In this document: one piece after another, positions 46,024 to 56,944 of the stretch
Position numbering within the stretch: the first letter of the stretch is position 1
How the letters are laid out: each line of letters begins with the position of its first letter
Assembly (NCBI GenBank): GCA_020081605.1
Contig: JAHREC010000013.1
Span: forward strand, 372,001-436,000
Reading direction: 5' to 3'
DNA: 64,000 nucleotides
From: Albifimbria verrucaria
Lineage: Eukaryota > Ascomycota > Sordariomycetes > Hypocreales > Stachybotryaceae
The notes under the pieces: model-generated
Seen by the model: the letters and a program-made list of their open reading frames with translations, nothing else
The model's database searches: none
Told to the model about the DNA's origin: nothing
Program-made: the position numbers and the translations under genes

Positions 46024-47738
46024 TGCTTCAATCAGTTGCTCAAACAGGTCACAAGTTATCCAATCTTACTCATTCAGTGGTCACCAAGTCAGCGTTAGAA
46101 CTGGAGGGTTGACAATATGCTCGCCTCCTGAAAGGTTCTAAGGAAATCCCGAACATGTGGGCCAAAATGGTTTAAGAATAAATTTTCCAACACTAGTGCT
46201 TTAGTGTCAAAGCTTGGCTACGTTGTTAAAGACAGCCGGCCGGGGACGGCCGTGAAGCGGAGTGGATATTCATTTCTGCAAAATCTATTACGTACATCTT
46301 AGCACCTACGGGGTATTACCCTGGCCTCAACTACCGAAAATGTTCAAGTAAACAACCCCGACTACAGCCTTCTGTGCTGCACAAGTAATCTTCTTAGGAT
46401 AAAATACTAGTTTAGGCTTGAGATATGTAACCATACCGCTAGTATTCAACCACTATGTGCCGGCCATCATATCAATTTTCCATTAGTACGAAGAGGCTGA
46501 GATTAGCGTCGGCCACCCACGGGGCCTGTAATACCCGGAGACCTACGTATCCAATCAATCTGCTTCCCTCACACCTAGGTTCGAACGTTTGATGTACCAT
46601 TTTGTGAGACAATCAACAAGATCATTATCTTGCAGTCTCAACCCTGATATAATTCCTTTCGGGCCGCGGTTCCTTTTGACGTGCTGCACAACATGGCCAT
46701 GTCAAGTAAACTACCCTGAATCTCACGGAGTGGGCATAGAGCGAGCGTCCACTGACATTTGAGTAACAACATAAAACATGTGTGGTATAATATAGAACCT
46801 GTATCTACATCAGCTGCATAATTATGACTAAGAGAAGTTCGAATTCTGCCATCTTTCATTCTACCCGACTTCAACCCATGCGTTACCAAGGTTCCTTCAC
46901 TTGTGGTAAACGCACCACACAGCTAAATCCTGAACAAAGGAAGAACATACCAACCTTTGGAGGCATTGTATACAGGTTTATAATAGGCCAACGTATATGT
47001 GGCCATTTCAATATCTTGTCTCGTCTTCACCTTTTGAGCTGCTCGTGGTTCTACGGGCACCAAGGGTCATAGCAGAGTCGCAATTCTGAGAATTGTTAAC
47101 TCAGGATGCCTTCATGACGAGCCTTTAATTTGAGTTGACTCTCACTGTTCACGCCCGGTCGTTGAAATATGCTGTGCGAAATCTCTCGACAGCGAGGGAG
47201 GCTTTGGCACGTAACTTTTGTTAGCTGTGTTACATGAAGGTGACTCTGCAATTTATCCTTGGTTTATTAGTCTCAGATAAAGGGGTCGGACAGCGCTCGA
47301 GTTCTTGCCGTTATTAGAACCTTCAGACGTCCTGGTAAACCCGAGATAGCTTCTGTCACGGATCATAGAGGATTGTAGTTAGCTGAACAGTATCCAAGAG
47401 GAGCATCAGCGCAATCAGTCACATTTTGCCGACTCCCATCTGTCAAGGCAAAGCAAAATTTATTGTTCTGAAGCTAGTGTGTGTAAATTGGACGCATATT
47501 CTCAGAATATCATCAGCGATACCTTCCCAGTGGCACCAGATTTGCAAGCCCTGAATTCGGTGGCATCGCAATTCTAAATGCGCTCCAGTGCCTTTTGATG
47601 GTTCCTAGATCCCAATCTAACCTGTGAAATCACAACTAACGCCCTGTTCTGTTCTTTTCTTCCTCCAAATATTGTCGAGAAAGCTTCCAATTCCCAACGC
47701 CTTTTCCGAGGAAAATAGTCGTGCTCCTGTGGATTGCC
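46024..47738. other. Gene-poor region
   Basis: About 1.7 kb with no supportable gene. The frames at minus 46638-46889 and plus 46824-47072 show no family resemblance. Confidence 0.45.
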
Positions 47739-49093
47739 TTAGCCCAGGCGCTCAAGGTCGTCAATGTGACCCTGTAGCTCAGCAATCCGTTCGTCCTGGA
47801 GTCTTGCCACATGACTGACATAAGAGTCTCTAGTCAGAAGCTGCAGTCGGCTGACTGCCTGTAGGCGCTGCAACTCATCTCGAACTCGGAGGAACAAGGC
47901 CTGGCGGTGCTGGGCTGCGTCGATGGTGGTCTTTGAATTCGATCTGTTAGCTCTGATCATCTCAACTGGCACCCATTCCCTTAATTTCCACTCTGGGGAG
48001 GTTGCTTGACAGGAGTAGGTGCGTCACTGACCTGCGAAGCTTCGATGCTTGGTAGAACTCCTGTAGGACTAGGCCCACCCTTTTATCTGTGCCTGTGCCT
48101 CCCAGCAAAGGCGTAGAAGAAGTTGCTGACGGCTGTGCTGTACCTGCTTGGTTGTTGACATCACAAGACACTGTGCTCCCTCTTGGCCCCATCGTGCTGT
48201 TTAGGGTACCCAGAGTACTCATGAGGGGTTGGATCTGGCGGCGTATGTTTGCTTCCTTCTCCGCCTCAGTAGGTGGAGCAAAGTTCGGAAGCTTGAATGC
48301 CTGTTGGACTTGAAATGGGTCCGGCTTGATTGCGTATGAGGCATCCACATATCCATATGCATTCCGGAGGTCCTTTATGGCTGCTTCATCCTGGTCATTC
48401 TCAGTAGTTGGGCCTACCGAGTGAGCCTTTTTGCTTAGCGCCTCTGGGGTAACGGTTCTCTCCTGGATCGCTGCACTTTTGGTCGACCTGCGACGTTTGT
48501 TGGTGCCAGCTGCTGTCCCAGTCGAGCTCTGGGCACTGCCTTTTGGGCCGGGGCCGCGCTTCCTGGTCTTCTTGGTGGACACGGCTTCGGATTCGGAGAC
48601 TTGTTGTGGTTCCGGCGCAGGGATAGCCGGGCAGGCCCAAGAGCTGCAGTCGTGGTCCGGGAAAGCCTTCTTCATGTGAGTGCCGATGGCGGTGGGCTGT
48701 AGCCCCTCCCAGCCACCAAACATGATCTTGATGCAGCAGGCCACGGCCCAGGTAGGCTTGGACTTGAAAGAAACGATCAGCTTGTGGTGATAGCGGTTCC
48801 GCGTCGTAGTCCCTCCGCCATGCCTCATCTTGGGGATTGCATTCTTGAAGAGCCTAATTTGCTCCACTGGCCAATCTCGGACTTCTCTTTCGAAAATGAC
48901 CCGGGCCAGGTTGTGCCAATCTCGTTCTTCGCCTTCTTTGCCTTCGAAAGACGGGAAGCGAGATAGAAGAATGGACTTTTCGGCGTCTTCTGCCATGGTT
49001 TCTTCGGTATTTGGGTTTGGAGAGCCAACTTCTGGGGGTAGGATTGGTGTCGGGAGGTGGGCTGGTTGGCGAAGCCGGAGTTGAAGCAGACAT
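47739..49093 (-). CDS. Putative nuclear protein with basic NLS and C-terminal coiled coil
   Basis: No known domain was recognised. The start at ATG 49093 (MSASTPASPTSPPP) joins, after one lost C near 49041, to EETMAEDAEKSILLSRFPSFEG. Then come a conserved-looking block (WPVEQIRLFKNAIPKMRHGG, KPTWAVACCIKIMFGG), two basic clusters (KKTRKRGPGPKG and NKRRRSTKS) that look like nuclear localisation signals, and Ser/Thr-rich low complexity. An intron at 47980-48031 (GTCAGT donor, TTAAG acceptor) avoids an early stop and adds a helical tail (LFLRVRDELQRLQAVSRLQLL). Length is about 434 aa. An alternative start is ATG 48996. The role is unknown; DNA or chromatin association is only a guess from the basic clusters. 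Confidence 0.65.
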
Positions 49094-49414
49094 CTACTGT
49101 ACCAAGGTTAGTCAAATTAATCCTGCCATGGTGTGGTTGCTTGTGACCTTGGATGAGGCTCGGCGTGCGTACGAGCGAGCAAGTGAGAGAGAAGCAGGTA
49201 GAAATGTGCTGAGGGTTCCGAAGAATTTAAGCTGCCTTGAGCAAGCTCTTTACCAGGATAGCAGGTGATGATGCACGAGACCGAGGTCGAGTGATTTTGG
49301 AGCGCGTGTAGATCTTTTGAGCATACGCAAGCGTGTGAGCGAGACGATGCTGATGTCAATGCGAAGTTGAAGGAGTGAAGTGTGTGCGAGCTTGGGCGGG
49401 TGGAGGAGAGAAAG

Positions 49415-49478
<64 letters not shown>

Positions 49479-49911
49479 ATGTGTGTGTGATGAGAGAGGG
49501 TGTGATGGATGAGAAATTGTGGTTGGAAGTAGGAGATAAAGGGATGCCGAGAGAAGAGTAAGCATAAAGAAGGAGTTTACGGTAAAAATGGTGTTATTTG
49601 TGGTGCCGGTGCAGCTGTCGGTGGTTGCACGTGTTGCAAAGGTCGATGTCAGTCACCCGCTTGACACTTGCAGATGCACCATTGCCACAAATCCTCATTT
49701 GATGAGACTTTACAACTGTCTCATACCGAGAAAAAGACTGCACTTCAAAAGGTGGACAGAGGCATGCGCTGGCATAACAGCCTTGATTGATACAAAGCAG
49801 AACACCATCTCACCTTTCATCTCAAGCCTTGTTGTGTTGAGACTGAATCTAGTGGTAGATATCAAGAGAAATACTTAGGCATATCTAGAAGGAAAAGGTG
49901 GCATTTCATTG
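49094..49911. other. Promoter-side region with simple repeats
   Basis: Contains the compound microsatellite and purine-rich sequence upstream of the nuclear coiled-coil gene, plus the 3' flank of the PQ-loop gene. No additional gene is supported. Confidence 0.5.
49414..49475. repeat. Compound TA/GA/GT microsatellite
   Basis: Successive dinucleotide tracts: (TA) about 49414-49429, (GA) to about 49448 and (GT) to about 49475, followed by a shorter GT tract. They lie upstream of the coiled-coil protein gene and are expected to be length-polymorphic. Confidence 0.97.
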
Positions 49912-50715
49912 CTAAACCTGCAGAGTCGGTGGCTCAGTGTCTTCCTCGACCCTGTTCGGTGACTCGCAGCCTGCTTGCGCTGACCCAGAACTCTTCTTGA
50001 GTTTCTTCAATAACCAAATTCGCAGTCTGAAATGCACCCCTAGAATCCCAATCCCGATCCAAAGTGCCAGCTCAGACGAATAAACCACCATGCCGAGGAT
50101 GTCTATTCGTGGAGCGAAGAGCAAGGCCAAGATCGAAACCAGGTCTCCGCCCGCATCGATGGCGACAAACGTGAAAGAAATTCCCGTCACCGATCTCGAC
50201 TTGAAGATCTCCCAGTAGTACCGTAGCACCCCGATACAGAGGAGCACCGCGGCCAATATCGCCATCAGCATCAGGGGCCACTCGATATCCCTGCGTCTTG
50301 CCAGTCGCAAGGCGAAAAACAGACCAACCTCCACCCCGCCGATGAGGAGCGCCGAGGCGACCGATCCAGCTACGATTCGCTTGAGGCTCCATTTGTCGCC
50401 GTAGTACTTGCATTGAGCCCAGGCCACCAAGCTCAGGAAGATGAGGATGTGTGGCTGAACCTGCAACGCAATGTTGAGATTCTGGACGAGGTTATATGTG
50501 CCAAGAGGAATGCCAGCAATTGCCCACGACAGATACATCATGGGGTGAAGTCCTTCGGTGCTGTGGCGTCTCCAGCTCTTGATGATTTGGGGCAGCAACT
50601 GATGGCATGTCAGCGAACAAGTAGTGAAGCCAAGGAGACACATGAATCTCACCTGAATTGACCAGCAAACAGCGCCGGCAGTGCCTAGGATATTTGCAGC
50701 CGCTGCGTTGTCCAT
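49912..50715 (-). CDS. PQ-loop repeat membrane protein, intact
   Basis: A seven-span protein of the lysosomal/vacuolar transporter type (cystinosin/Ypq relatives). ATG 50715 sits in a strong context (GCCATGG). Exon 1 ends at 50653 after GTAGAVCWSIQ. The intron is 50599-50652 (54 nt), and exon 2 begins LLPQIIKSWRRHSTEGLHP, the canonical first PQ-loop split by the intron. The second motif near FKSRSVTGISFTFVAIDAGGD has lost the Pro-Gln pair. The mature length is 249 aa with a polar C-terminal tail. By family it may move basic amino acids or cystine across the vacuole membrane. Substrate and location are inferred. Confidence 0.88.
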   Translation of the reverse strand: MDNAAAANILGTAGAVCWSIQVRFMCLLGFTTCSLTCHQLLPQIIKSWRRHSTEGLHPMMYLSWAIAGIPLGTYNLVQNLNIALQVQPHILIFLSLVAWAQCKYYGDKWSLKRIVAGSVASALLIGGVEVGLFFALRLARRRDIEWPLMLMAILAAVLLCIGVLRYYWEIFKSRSVTGISFTFVAIDAGGDLVSILALLFAPRIDILGMVVYSSELALWIGIGILGVHFRLRIWLLKKLKKSSGSAQAGCESPNRVEEDTEPPTLQV

Positions 50716-51445
50716 GGCGGACAAAGTTCGAGATCCCCTTCAGCCCCGCGGCTTCCAGTCCATTGCGCCTATCGATGCACAGAGTCAGTGCAATATCAGA
50801 TGCTGTTTTCCCCGTCTTTTGTTGACTGGTGACAAGTTCGAGGCAAAGTCAGCAGACAAGGACCACAAAACATTCCAGGAATATCACTCATTCGCGAGAG
50901 CCTACAGGGTCTTCCCACTAATGTTGCGCTATGCCGAAATCTGTTCAAGCCAAGCCTTGTAGGCCTCCACTAATTACACAGAGTACAAGATGGATATGAT
51001 TGGAACTTTTTCTTTCTTTTTCCATTCTTCTTCTTCTCTTCTATAGTTTATAAATGACATTGTTTGGGTTTCTCAGTTGGTTGCTCAGTTGCTATATCGC
51101 TGGCGCAATGGCGAATCACAATATTCACCATCTTTCCGCAGCATTTAGTCTCCCTGAGAACAAAGCTTAAGTGTACAAAGGACTTACAAGATGCATCCAA
51201 AGGCTTCGGTCTCGTTGGGAAAATTGAAAAATGGGGCTGAAAGAATCCATAAGGAAAAGGCACATTGAAATGTTCGAGCCAGGAAATACAGCACAGGAAC
51301 AGCCACTTTTTATGATGGTTGTTATTAAGGCGCAACCAAGATCCTTCACAGTTTCAGAAGCACATGGCCCCATTACTCCAAGCCCCCAATCGCCCATGGC
51401 CTCTCCTTACTTGAGCTGGCTTCTGCCTGGTTACAAGGAAGCTTG
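50716..51445. promoter_or_regulatory. Divergent upstream region of PQ-loop and HET genes
   Basis: About 730 bp, with a CTTCTT tract near 51020. No gene is supported. It contains both promoters. Confidence 0.45.
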
Positions 51446-53184
51446 ATGAACGCAACACTCGTAATATTCTACAAACATAAGAAGGTCGCACCTCTCATCC
51501 TTGTATCCAGGCAGCCCATCCCTGGTGTCCAGCATGCGGCTGATCAATTGCGAGACCAAGCAGCTCGAGTTTTTGACAACTCCGAAGCCCCGCCTTACGC
51601 CACCCTGTCGCATACCTGGGATGGTGATGAAGTCACATTCGAAGATTTTCATGATGTAGAGAAACGCCAGGCAAAGCAGGGCTGGCAAAAGATTCTGGCT
51701 ACTTGTCGTGTTGCCCAAGATGACGGGTTGGGCTACGCTTGGGTGGACTCTTGCTGTATCAACAAACAGAGCAGCGCCGAGCTCTCTGAGGCCATCAACT
51801 CCATGTTCACATGGTACGGGTTATCACGAGAATGTTATTCCTATCTATCAGATTATGAACGAGCTGGCGAGCAGGGTTCCGAACAGCAAATCACAGCATG
51901 TCGCTGGTTCACTCGAGGGTGGACCCTACAGGAGCTCATCGCGCCCAGTACAATCAAGTTCTATGATAAGAACTGGGCATTCGTTGGCACAAGGGCGGAT
52001 TTAAGCCACCAGATCTCGAAGCTGACACACATCAACGAGGAAATACTCACCAATACAACATTTAAATACCTTCGAGGTATTCTAGACTCCTACACCATTG
52101 CGACACGAATGTCCTGGGCAGCTTCACGTACAACCAGGCGGCCAGAAGATGGTGCCTATTCTTTGCTTGGCATCTTCGGCATCAGCACTCCAATGTTATA
52201 CGGTGAGGGGGCGAAAAGGCCTTCATGCGGTTGCAGGAGGAAATCATTAAAGACAGCAACGACATGTCGATTTTTGCCTGGAAACAGGCTCCATCACACA
52301 GGGTCATCTATCATGCCGATACAAACACCACATCGGCGCAGCTGCGTGGTATCCTGGCGCGCTCACCGCTTGAATTTCTCAACGCTCAGTATAATATGAA
52401 CAATCAAATAAATATCCCCGAATATGCCGTCACCAACAAAGGACTAAGAATAGAGACGAAACTTGAGTCTTTGCATTACAGGAGGTTCCTGATGCCACTG
52501 AACTGCTTTTCAAGGAGTAGCGGAAATTCTCAGCCTCGGTCCTGCCTTTGCATCATTCTCCAACCCCAGAGTGATGGAACGTACGTACGTGCCGAACCAG
52601 AAAGACTGCATGAGGTAGTGTACGATAAACCGCATTACCCAATTGGCCAGACCATTTATATAACTAGGCGCTCATTGGGAACAAGGAAATGGGCAGCCGA
52701 ATATGAATCGTGTACGCATTTCAAATTTGTCCTTTTCAATGCATATTATGACTATAAGCTTGATGTGCTGGATAGAGGTCCACCTCGCCAGTGGGATGCA
52801 GTCAGTAACACGTTCAAAGTAACTTCCAAAACGGCGAATTTCATCTGTTACGAACGTATAGCCTGGAATTCTCGGGCAGGTTCCAGCGGCGAGTTTATAG
52901 TTGTAGCTGGAATGGAGCCTAAGGGCGACCCGTGGGCGTGTGTTGCAACGCCTAGTAGTGGCCCGCGCATATACAAGGCATTGGAAGTGGATGATATGGA
53001 ACAGGTCACAAGATTGGGCAAAATCCAGAAAACTATGGAGCTCCTGGAGAAATCGACAGGCTTCAAGAATATTTCCGCTTCGGTGTCTTTATATAAGTCC
53101 CAGAGACTGGAGGGCACAGAAGTGCAGATTGATTTCAGTGTTAATGTTTCTATAACTCATTATATTGGTTTGAGTGTTAGATAA
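51446..53184 (+). CDS. HET-domain protein, one frameshift
   Basis: A second incompatibility-type protein. The HET domain shows APPYATLSHTW, GYAWVDSCCINK, LSEAINSMFTWYG, CRWFTRGWTLQELIAP and GAYSLLGIFGISTPMLYGEG. One A is lost in the AAAA run near 52214, after which the frame continues FMRLQEEIIKDSNDMSIFAWK to the stop at 53184. Total length is about 579 aa. The C-terminal 300 residues have no ankyrin, WD40 or NACHT signature. The first 45 residues (NATLVIFYKHKKVAPLILV) replace the usual short MRLLN-type start, so an upstream exon or a different start is possible. Confidence 0.85.
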
Positions 53185-53438
53185 CTAGGTAACGAGGCTG
53201 TAGTCATGAAAATAAGACTTTCAACAATTGCCAACAGTCACATAACACTGGTGAAGAGACGGCCATGGAGAGGTAGCCATCAAGAGAATGTGTCACATTT
53301 CAAGAGAAATGCCAATTACGACAGGAAGCCTAAAATAGATTACATACGGATGTTGGAGTGAGTTATCTATATGCTATATCCCAAGTGAGAAAGCTTATTG
53401 CCGAGTCCTGTGAGACCCGACTGCCCAACTTCGCCTCT

Positions 53439-55257
53439 TCAAGCAGACTGTTTCGTCAATGTGACTCTCAGCCCTGAGTTGTGGACCTCCTCCACTGCGC
53501 CATTCTGGACATGAAAGCTAAATTCATCCACTGGCAGCCCTGCATACCGTATTTGATCAACAAATAGCCAGTTGCTGCAAGCTTGACTTGGTAACAGAGA
53601 CACCTGATTAGGAGATTGTGTTGCCTCAAGAGCCATACGCCACTTGTTTCCGCTTCCGACCGGGTACAACCTTGCATCTAACCTATCTATTTTGATGCCT
53701 CGAATACCGGATAATGCATCCAGAATGGATTTTCCGTCATTGACCCAGTTCTCTATCTTCATGCCAGGTCCATCATCAAGAACCAGACTTAAGGAGGCGG
53801 TAGAAGAGTTTGTGGACGTGGCGTTGCTGCTGCGATACTGGCCTGTATAAATGCTCGCTTGCGTTCTTGCCAAGGAATCAACTTCTGACACAAGTTTCTC
53901 GACCACAATGTCCATCAATTTCAACACTGTGTTATATGTGCCATCTCCGCTGACGATAATTGCACCCCCAACCTCGTAATCAGGAACAAGGAACATCATC
54001 GTTGAGTATCCCGGCACGTCGCCTAGTTTGGTATAGATATCAATTGGCCTTCCGTCGACCGTAAGGTCTGCAAGACGAATGATCTCCCATGGCATACCTA
54101 GGTTCATGGAAACCCCACCCGCAAATGATGCTGGCTTAAGCCATTGACGGGTCCTTGTTGGGCTCAGAAGTTTGTTATTGAAGATGGATCTCACGAAAAG
54201 AGCCAGATCCTTCGAAGTGGAGTACAGACCAGCCGTGCTAAAGTGAAAATTAGTTCGGTGTTCTGGCAGGGTCTTAAGGGACCATCTGTCACTTACGTGG
54301 CGACAGTGCCAAGATCCAAGTCTATGCTAAAGCTCGTGGGCCCAGCCGGAATACTAGCTTGGGAAAGTTTCGGTGTCTTCAATCCTGTAGACGATAATTT
54401 AAGGGGACCTGTGATTCTTTCTTCCAGTATCTGGTCAAATGTTTTTCCTGTGATGTTCTCTAAAGCCCAACCCAGCAGTATGAAGGCTTGGTTGGAGTAT
54501 GCTCCTCTAGCTCCAGGCGGCGAGGTTAAACCGTCTGCAAATAACTTGTGAAAGAATTCTAATGATGTCAGCTCTAGTCCTGCTATTAATTATTTGGTGT
54601 ATAATACCGGCTCTTGTGCAAAGTCTGCCACCAATAACGTCGCAGGTTGGCACATCCTCCACAGGAGGCACTGGAAACCCAATTCCTTCGAGGAAGTCAC
54701 CGTTTGACCCAAACAGGTCCACAATGGCGCCTATTTTGTTAGATTGGCATGGCTATTTGCGCATTGGTATCCAACTCACCGTCTCTTGGCACTCCTGCTA
54801 TCTGACTAGCTAGCATACGCAAGGTAATCTCCTCATATTCTTGAATTCCCTTCAATTCAGGTACGTAGCGTGCAACAGGCGTGTCGAGGTTTTCAGGAGC
54901 GGAGAGTAGTAATAGTAAAACATTAAAGACCTTCGTGATGCTGCCAACACGATATACTGTATCCGAGGTCACCTTCTTAGTGCCTCTTGGGTCTCTTATA
55001 GTGGCGGTATGGTGATACTCGAAGAAGCTATGATCTGAAGAGGTGAGCTCTATCGAAAAGGAAGTAGTTGATACGTTCCATGGTGCAGTGCCATCTTGAA
55101 TTATACTATCAAGCTTCTGCGAGAGATGTAATGGGTCAAGCTTGGCTGCGATGATAGGTGGAGGTAGCACGGGTCCTGTTGGAGGACAGTGGCCGCCTGT
55201 TAAAGCAAAACACACTGGTAAGACGAAGATGTTCGAAAGCACTGCCTTAGTGACCAT
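53439..55257 (-). CDS. Secreted beta-lactamase-like (class C/transpeptidase) protein, frameshifts
   Basis: A serine hydrolase of the AmpC/penicillin-binding fold common in fungi. ATG 55257 gives a leader (SNIFVLPVCFALTGG). The active-site SxxK motif is visible as YRVGSITKVFNVLL, and the Tyr-Ser-Asn motif as GAYSNQAFILLGWALE near 54500. The region DLFGSNGDFLEGIGFPVP (54722) links them. A C-terminal beta domain (DGPGMKIENWVNDGKSIL) ends at 53439. One intron is clear (54238-54296, GTAAGT donor, TTTAG acceptor). At least two frame shifts occur (near 54745-54780 and near 54540-54560). Earlier ATGs at 55308 and 55362 are possible. Fungal relatives include lactonases, esterases and transpeptidase-like enzymes; the substrate is unknown. 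Confidence 0.82.
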
Positions 55258-55969
55258 GATCAGTGCTATTTCAATTGTCGGGTACTGTCTTCTGAGATGA
55301 TGCATATATTTTCTCAGCAACACGACATCATGCCAATATTTATAATGTTTCTTAAACCTCAAGTTCCACCTCCTTCCAGCCCTCTTCCCTTGTTCCCATG
55401 ATGGTGTGGATCTTCAAAATATTGGAAATCATCTTACTCAGCCAGCACTTGCTAGATCCCAGTTCAAGCTAGGATGAAGTCCATAATTTCTTCGTGATTA
55501 ACACACTTCAGAAGGCTAACCCATCGGAATAGTCGCCTCAGATAGTAGTTTCTCTAAGCGGGCATCCTACCTGCGTAAGCAATACTGCCTTTTTCGGATA
55601 TTAAATCCGACGTCAGGATGCCACACCGCTGTTAACGCTTCACCAGCATGACGAGACGGAGCCGTCGAGCCATTTTCGTGGACACAATGCCAGTATTTGC
55701 TCAAAACTATCAAGGAGTTTATATGAGCATCGGCGTAACTTTCGAAGGATAAAGGGAAGTGCGTCAGCAGCTCCCTGTCTAGTGCTGTCCTCAAAGCTCC
55801 ATTTCTGCGTGATAACGTTATCATGGGCAAACAACAAGCCGAACATGTGGGTAGGCGAGAGACAGAGCCTTGGCAGACTACCAAAATGTAGTTAGAATGA
55901 GCATAATGAGGTATAGAAATGGCTCGACGGATATATGTCCTCGAAACATATCAGTAACTATACAGTGGG
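55258..55969. other. Intergenic region
   Basis: About 700 bp. A minus-strand frame at 55567-55884 and its neighbour at 55640-55846 (GLLFAHDNVITQKWSFED) look protein-like but lack a start, family or continuous frame. A gene remnant is possible. Confidence 0.4.
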
Positions 55970-56944
55970 CTAGCTACTCTCTCCATCTAATTGCCCAATC
56001 CCCTTTGCATAACTTGGCTCAACTACCTTTCCACTCATGACCGCCTCGCAAAGCTTTCTTCCTTCGTGGCCATCTACCACAAACCCAAACACCACGCCCC
56101 TCCGTGCTGCACAGCGCGTCATTTCCCTCTCTTTAGCCCTCTTCTGTCCTTCCCTGCGCTTCTCTAGCATCGCCTCCGTCTCTTCGATCCTTTCCGCGCG
56201 GCCTTTCTCGCCGCCAACACTGCCATTTACTTCGGAGACTGATTGAGGCGGGCGGATGCGTGTGCCGCTACGGACAGACATGCTTGCCAATTGGTGACCG
56301 TCTACATGGTCGTCCTTGGATGGGGCGAAGAGATCAATGTCGTCAGTGAAGTCAGCTGTGTCAACTGGCTCTGGCGGGAGAACAACCGCCTCGTCAAGGT
56401 CGTTATCCTCTGGATCTGTCGTCGACTCCATGGAGGCTCGATGAGAACCAAAAACATGCTCCTCAACAGTACTGCACAGAACAAGTATTCTCTTATCACC
56501 CTTAACATGGCTGGCCTTCTTGTGTTTGCCGGAGCCCTTTCCTTTTGGCTCTTGGTGCGAGTCCGAAGTCTTGTCACCCGCTCCCGTTAGAAAATGAACA
56601 AAGGCCGCTTCCAGTTCTCGGTCCAATTTTCCAGGCTTGTGTGTTCTGCATCGACTTGAGCAATACTTGGCTGGCGTGTTGGTGTTCGCAGTCGCCGCAG
56701 TCTTCCGACTGCTAATCACTCGCCCGCAGGAATGGCAGTACGGCGTCGATTCACCACCAGGTAAGAGGTAGAACGGAGCCGGAGTCGCCTGCGACTTGGT
56801 AGGCCGGCTCCAACTGTCCATCCAGCTCATCTTGGTGCTTTTTGCGGAGGCTGATTCTCTACGGAAAAGTTGGGATTGAGAGCTGAAGAAGCGCGAAACT
56901 GGGTAAGCAGGCGGTCTAAAATACAGAAATCTTCCCAATCTCAT
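55970..56944 (-). CDS. Fungal zinc-ribbon protein, intact
   Basis: A continuous frame. Two in-frame starts compete. ATG 56944 gives an Arg/Phe-rich, mitochondrial-like leader (GRFLYFRPPAYPVSRFF); ATG 56833 gives MSWMDSWSRPTKSQATPAPF, which I believe matches the usual start in related fungal proteins. Next come four cysteines in two CxxC-type pairs (YCHSCGRVISSRK and KYCSSRCRTHKPG), a probable zinc ribbon. The remainder is charged and low complexity, with a helical basic block (EKRREGQKRAKEREMTRCAARRG) and a conserved-looking tail (FVVDGHEGRKLCEAVMSG). No enzyme motif is visible. The function is unknown. Confidence 0.78.
   Translation of the reverse strand: MRLGRFLYFRPPAYPVSRFFSSQSQLFRRESASAKSTKMSWMDSWSRPTKSQATPAPFYLLPGGESTPYCHSCGRVISSRKTAATANTNTPAKYCSSRCRTHKPGKLDRELEAAFVHFLTGAGDKTSDSHQEPKGKGSGKHKKASHVKGDKRILVLCSTVEEHVFGSHRASMESTTDPEDNDLDEAVVLPPEPVDTADFTDDIDLFAPSKDDHVDGHQLASMSVRSGTRIRPPQSVSEVNGSVGGEKGRAERIEETEAMLEKRREGQKRAKEREMTRCAARRGVVFGFVVDGHEGRKLCEAVMSGKVVEPSYAKGIGQLDGESS

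Noticed and set aside
46579..46600. tRNA-like GGTTCGAA sequence
   Set aside because: No pairing T-stem, anticodon arm or acceptor stem around it; the same holds for similar motifs near 16255 and 22818.
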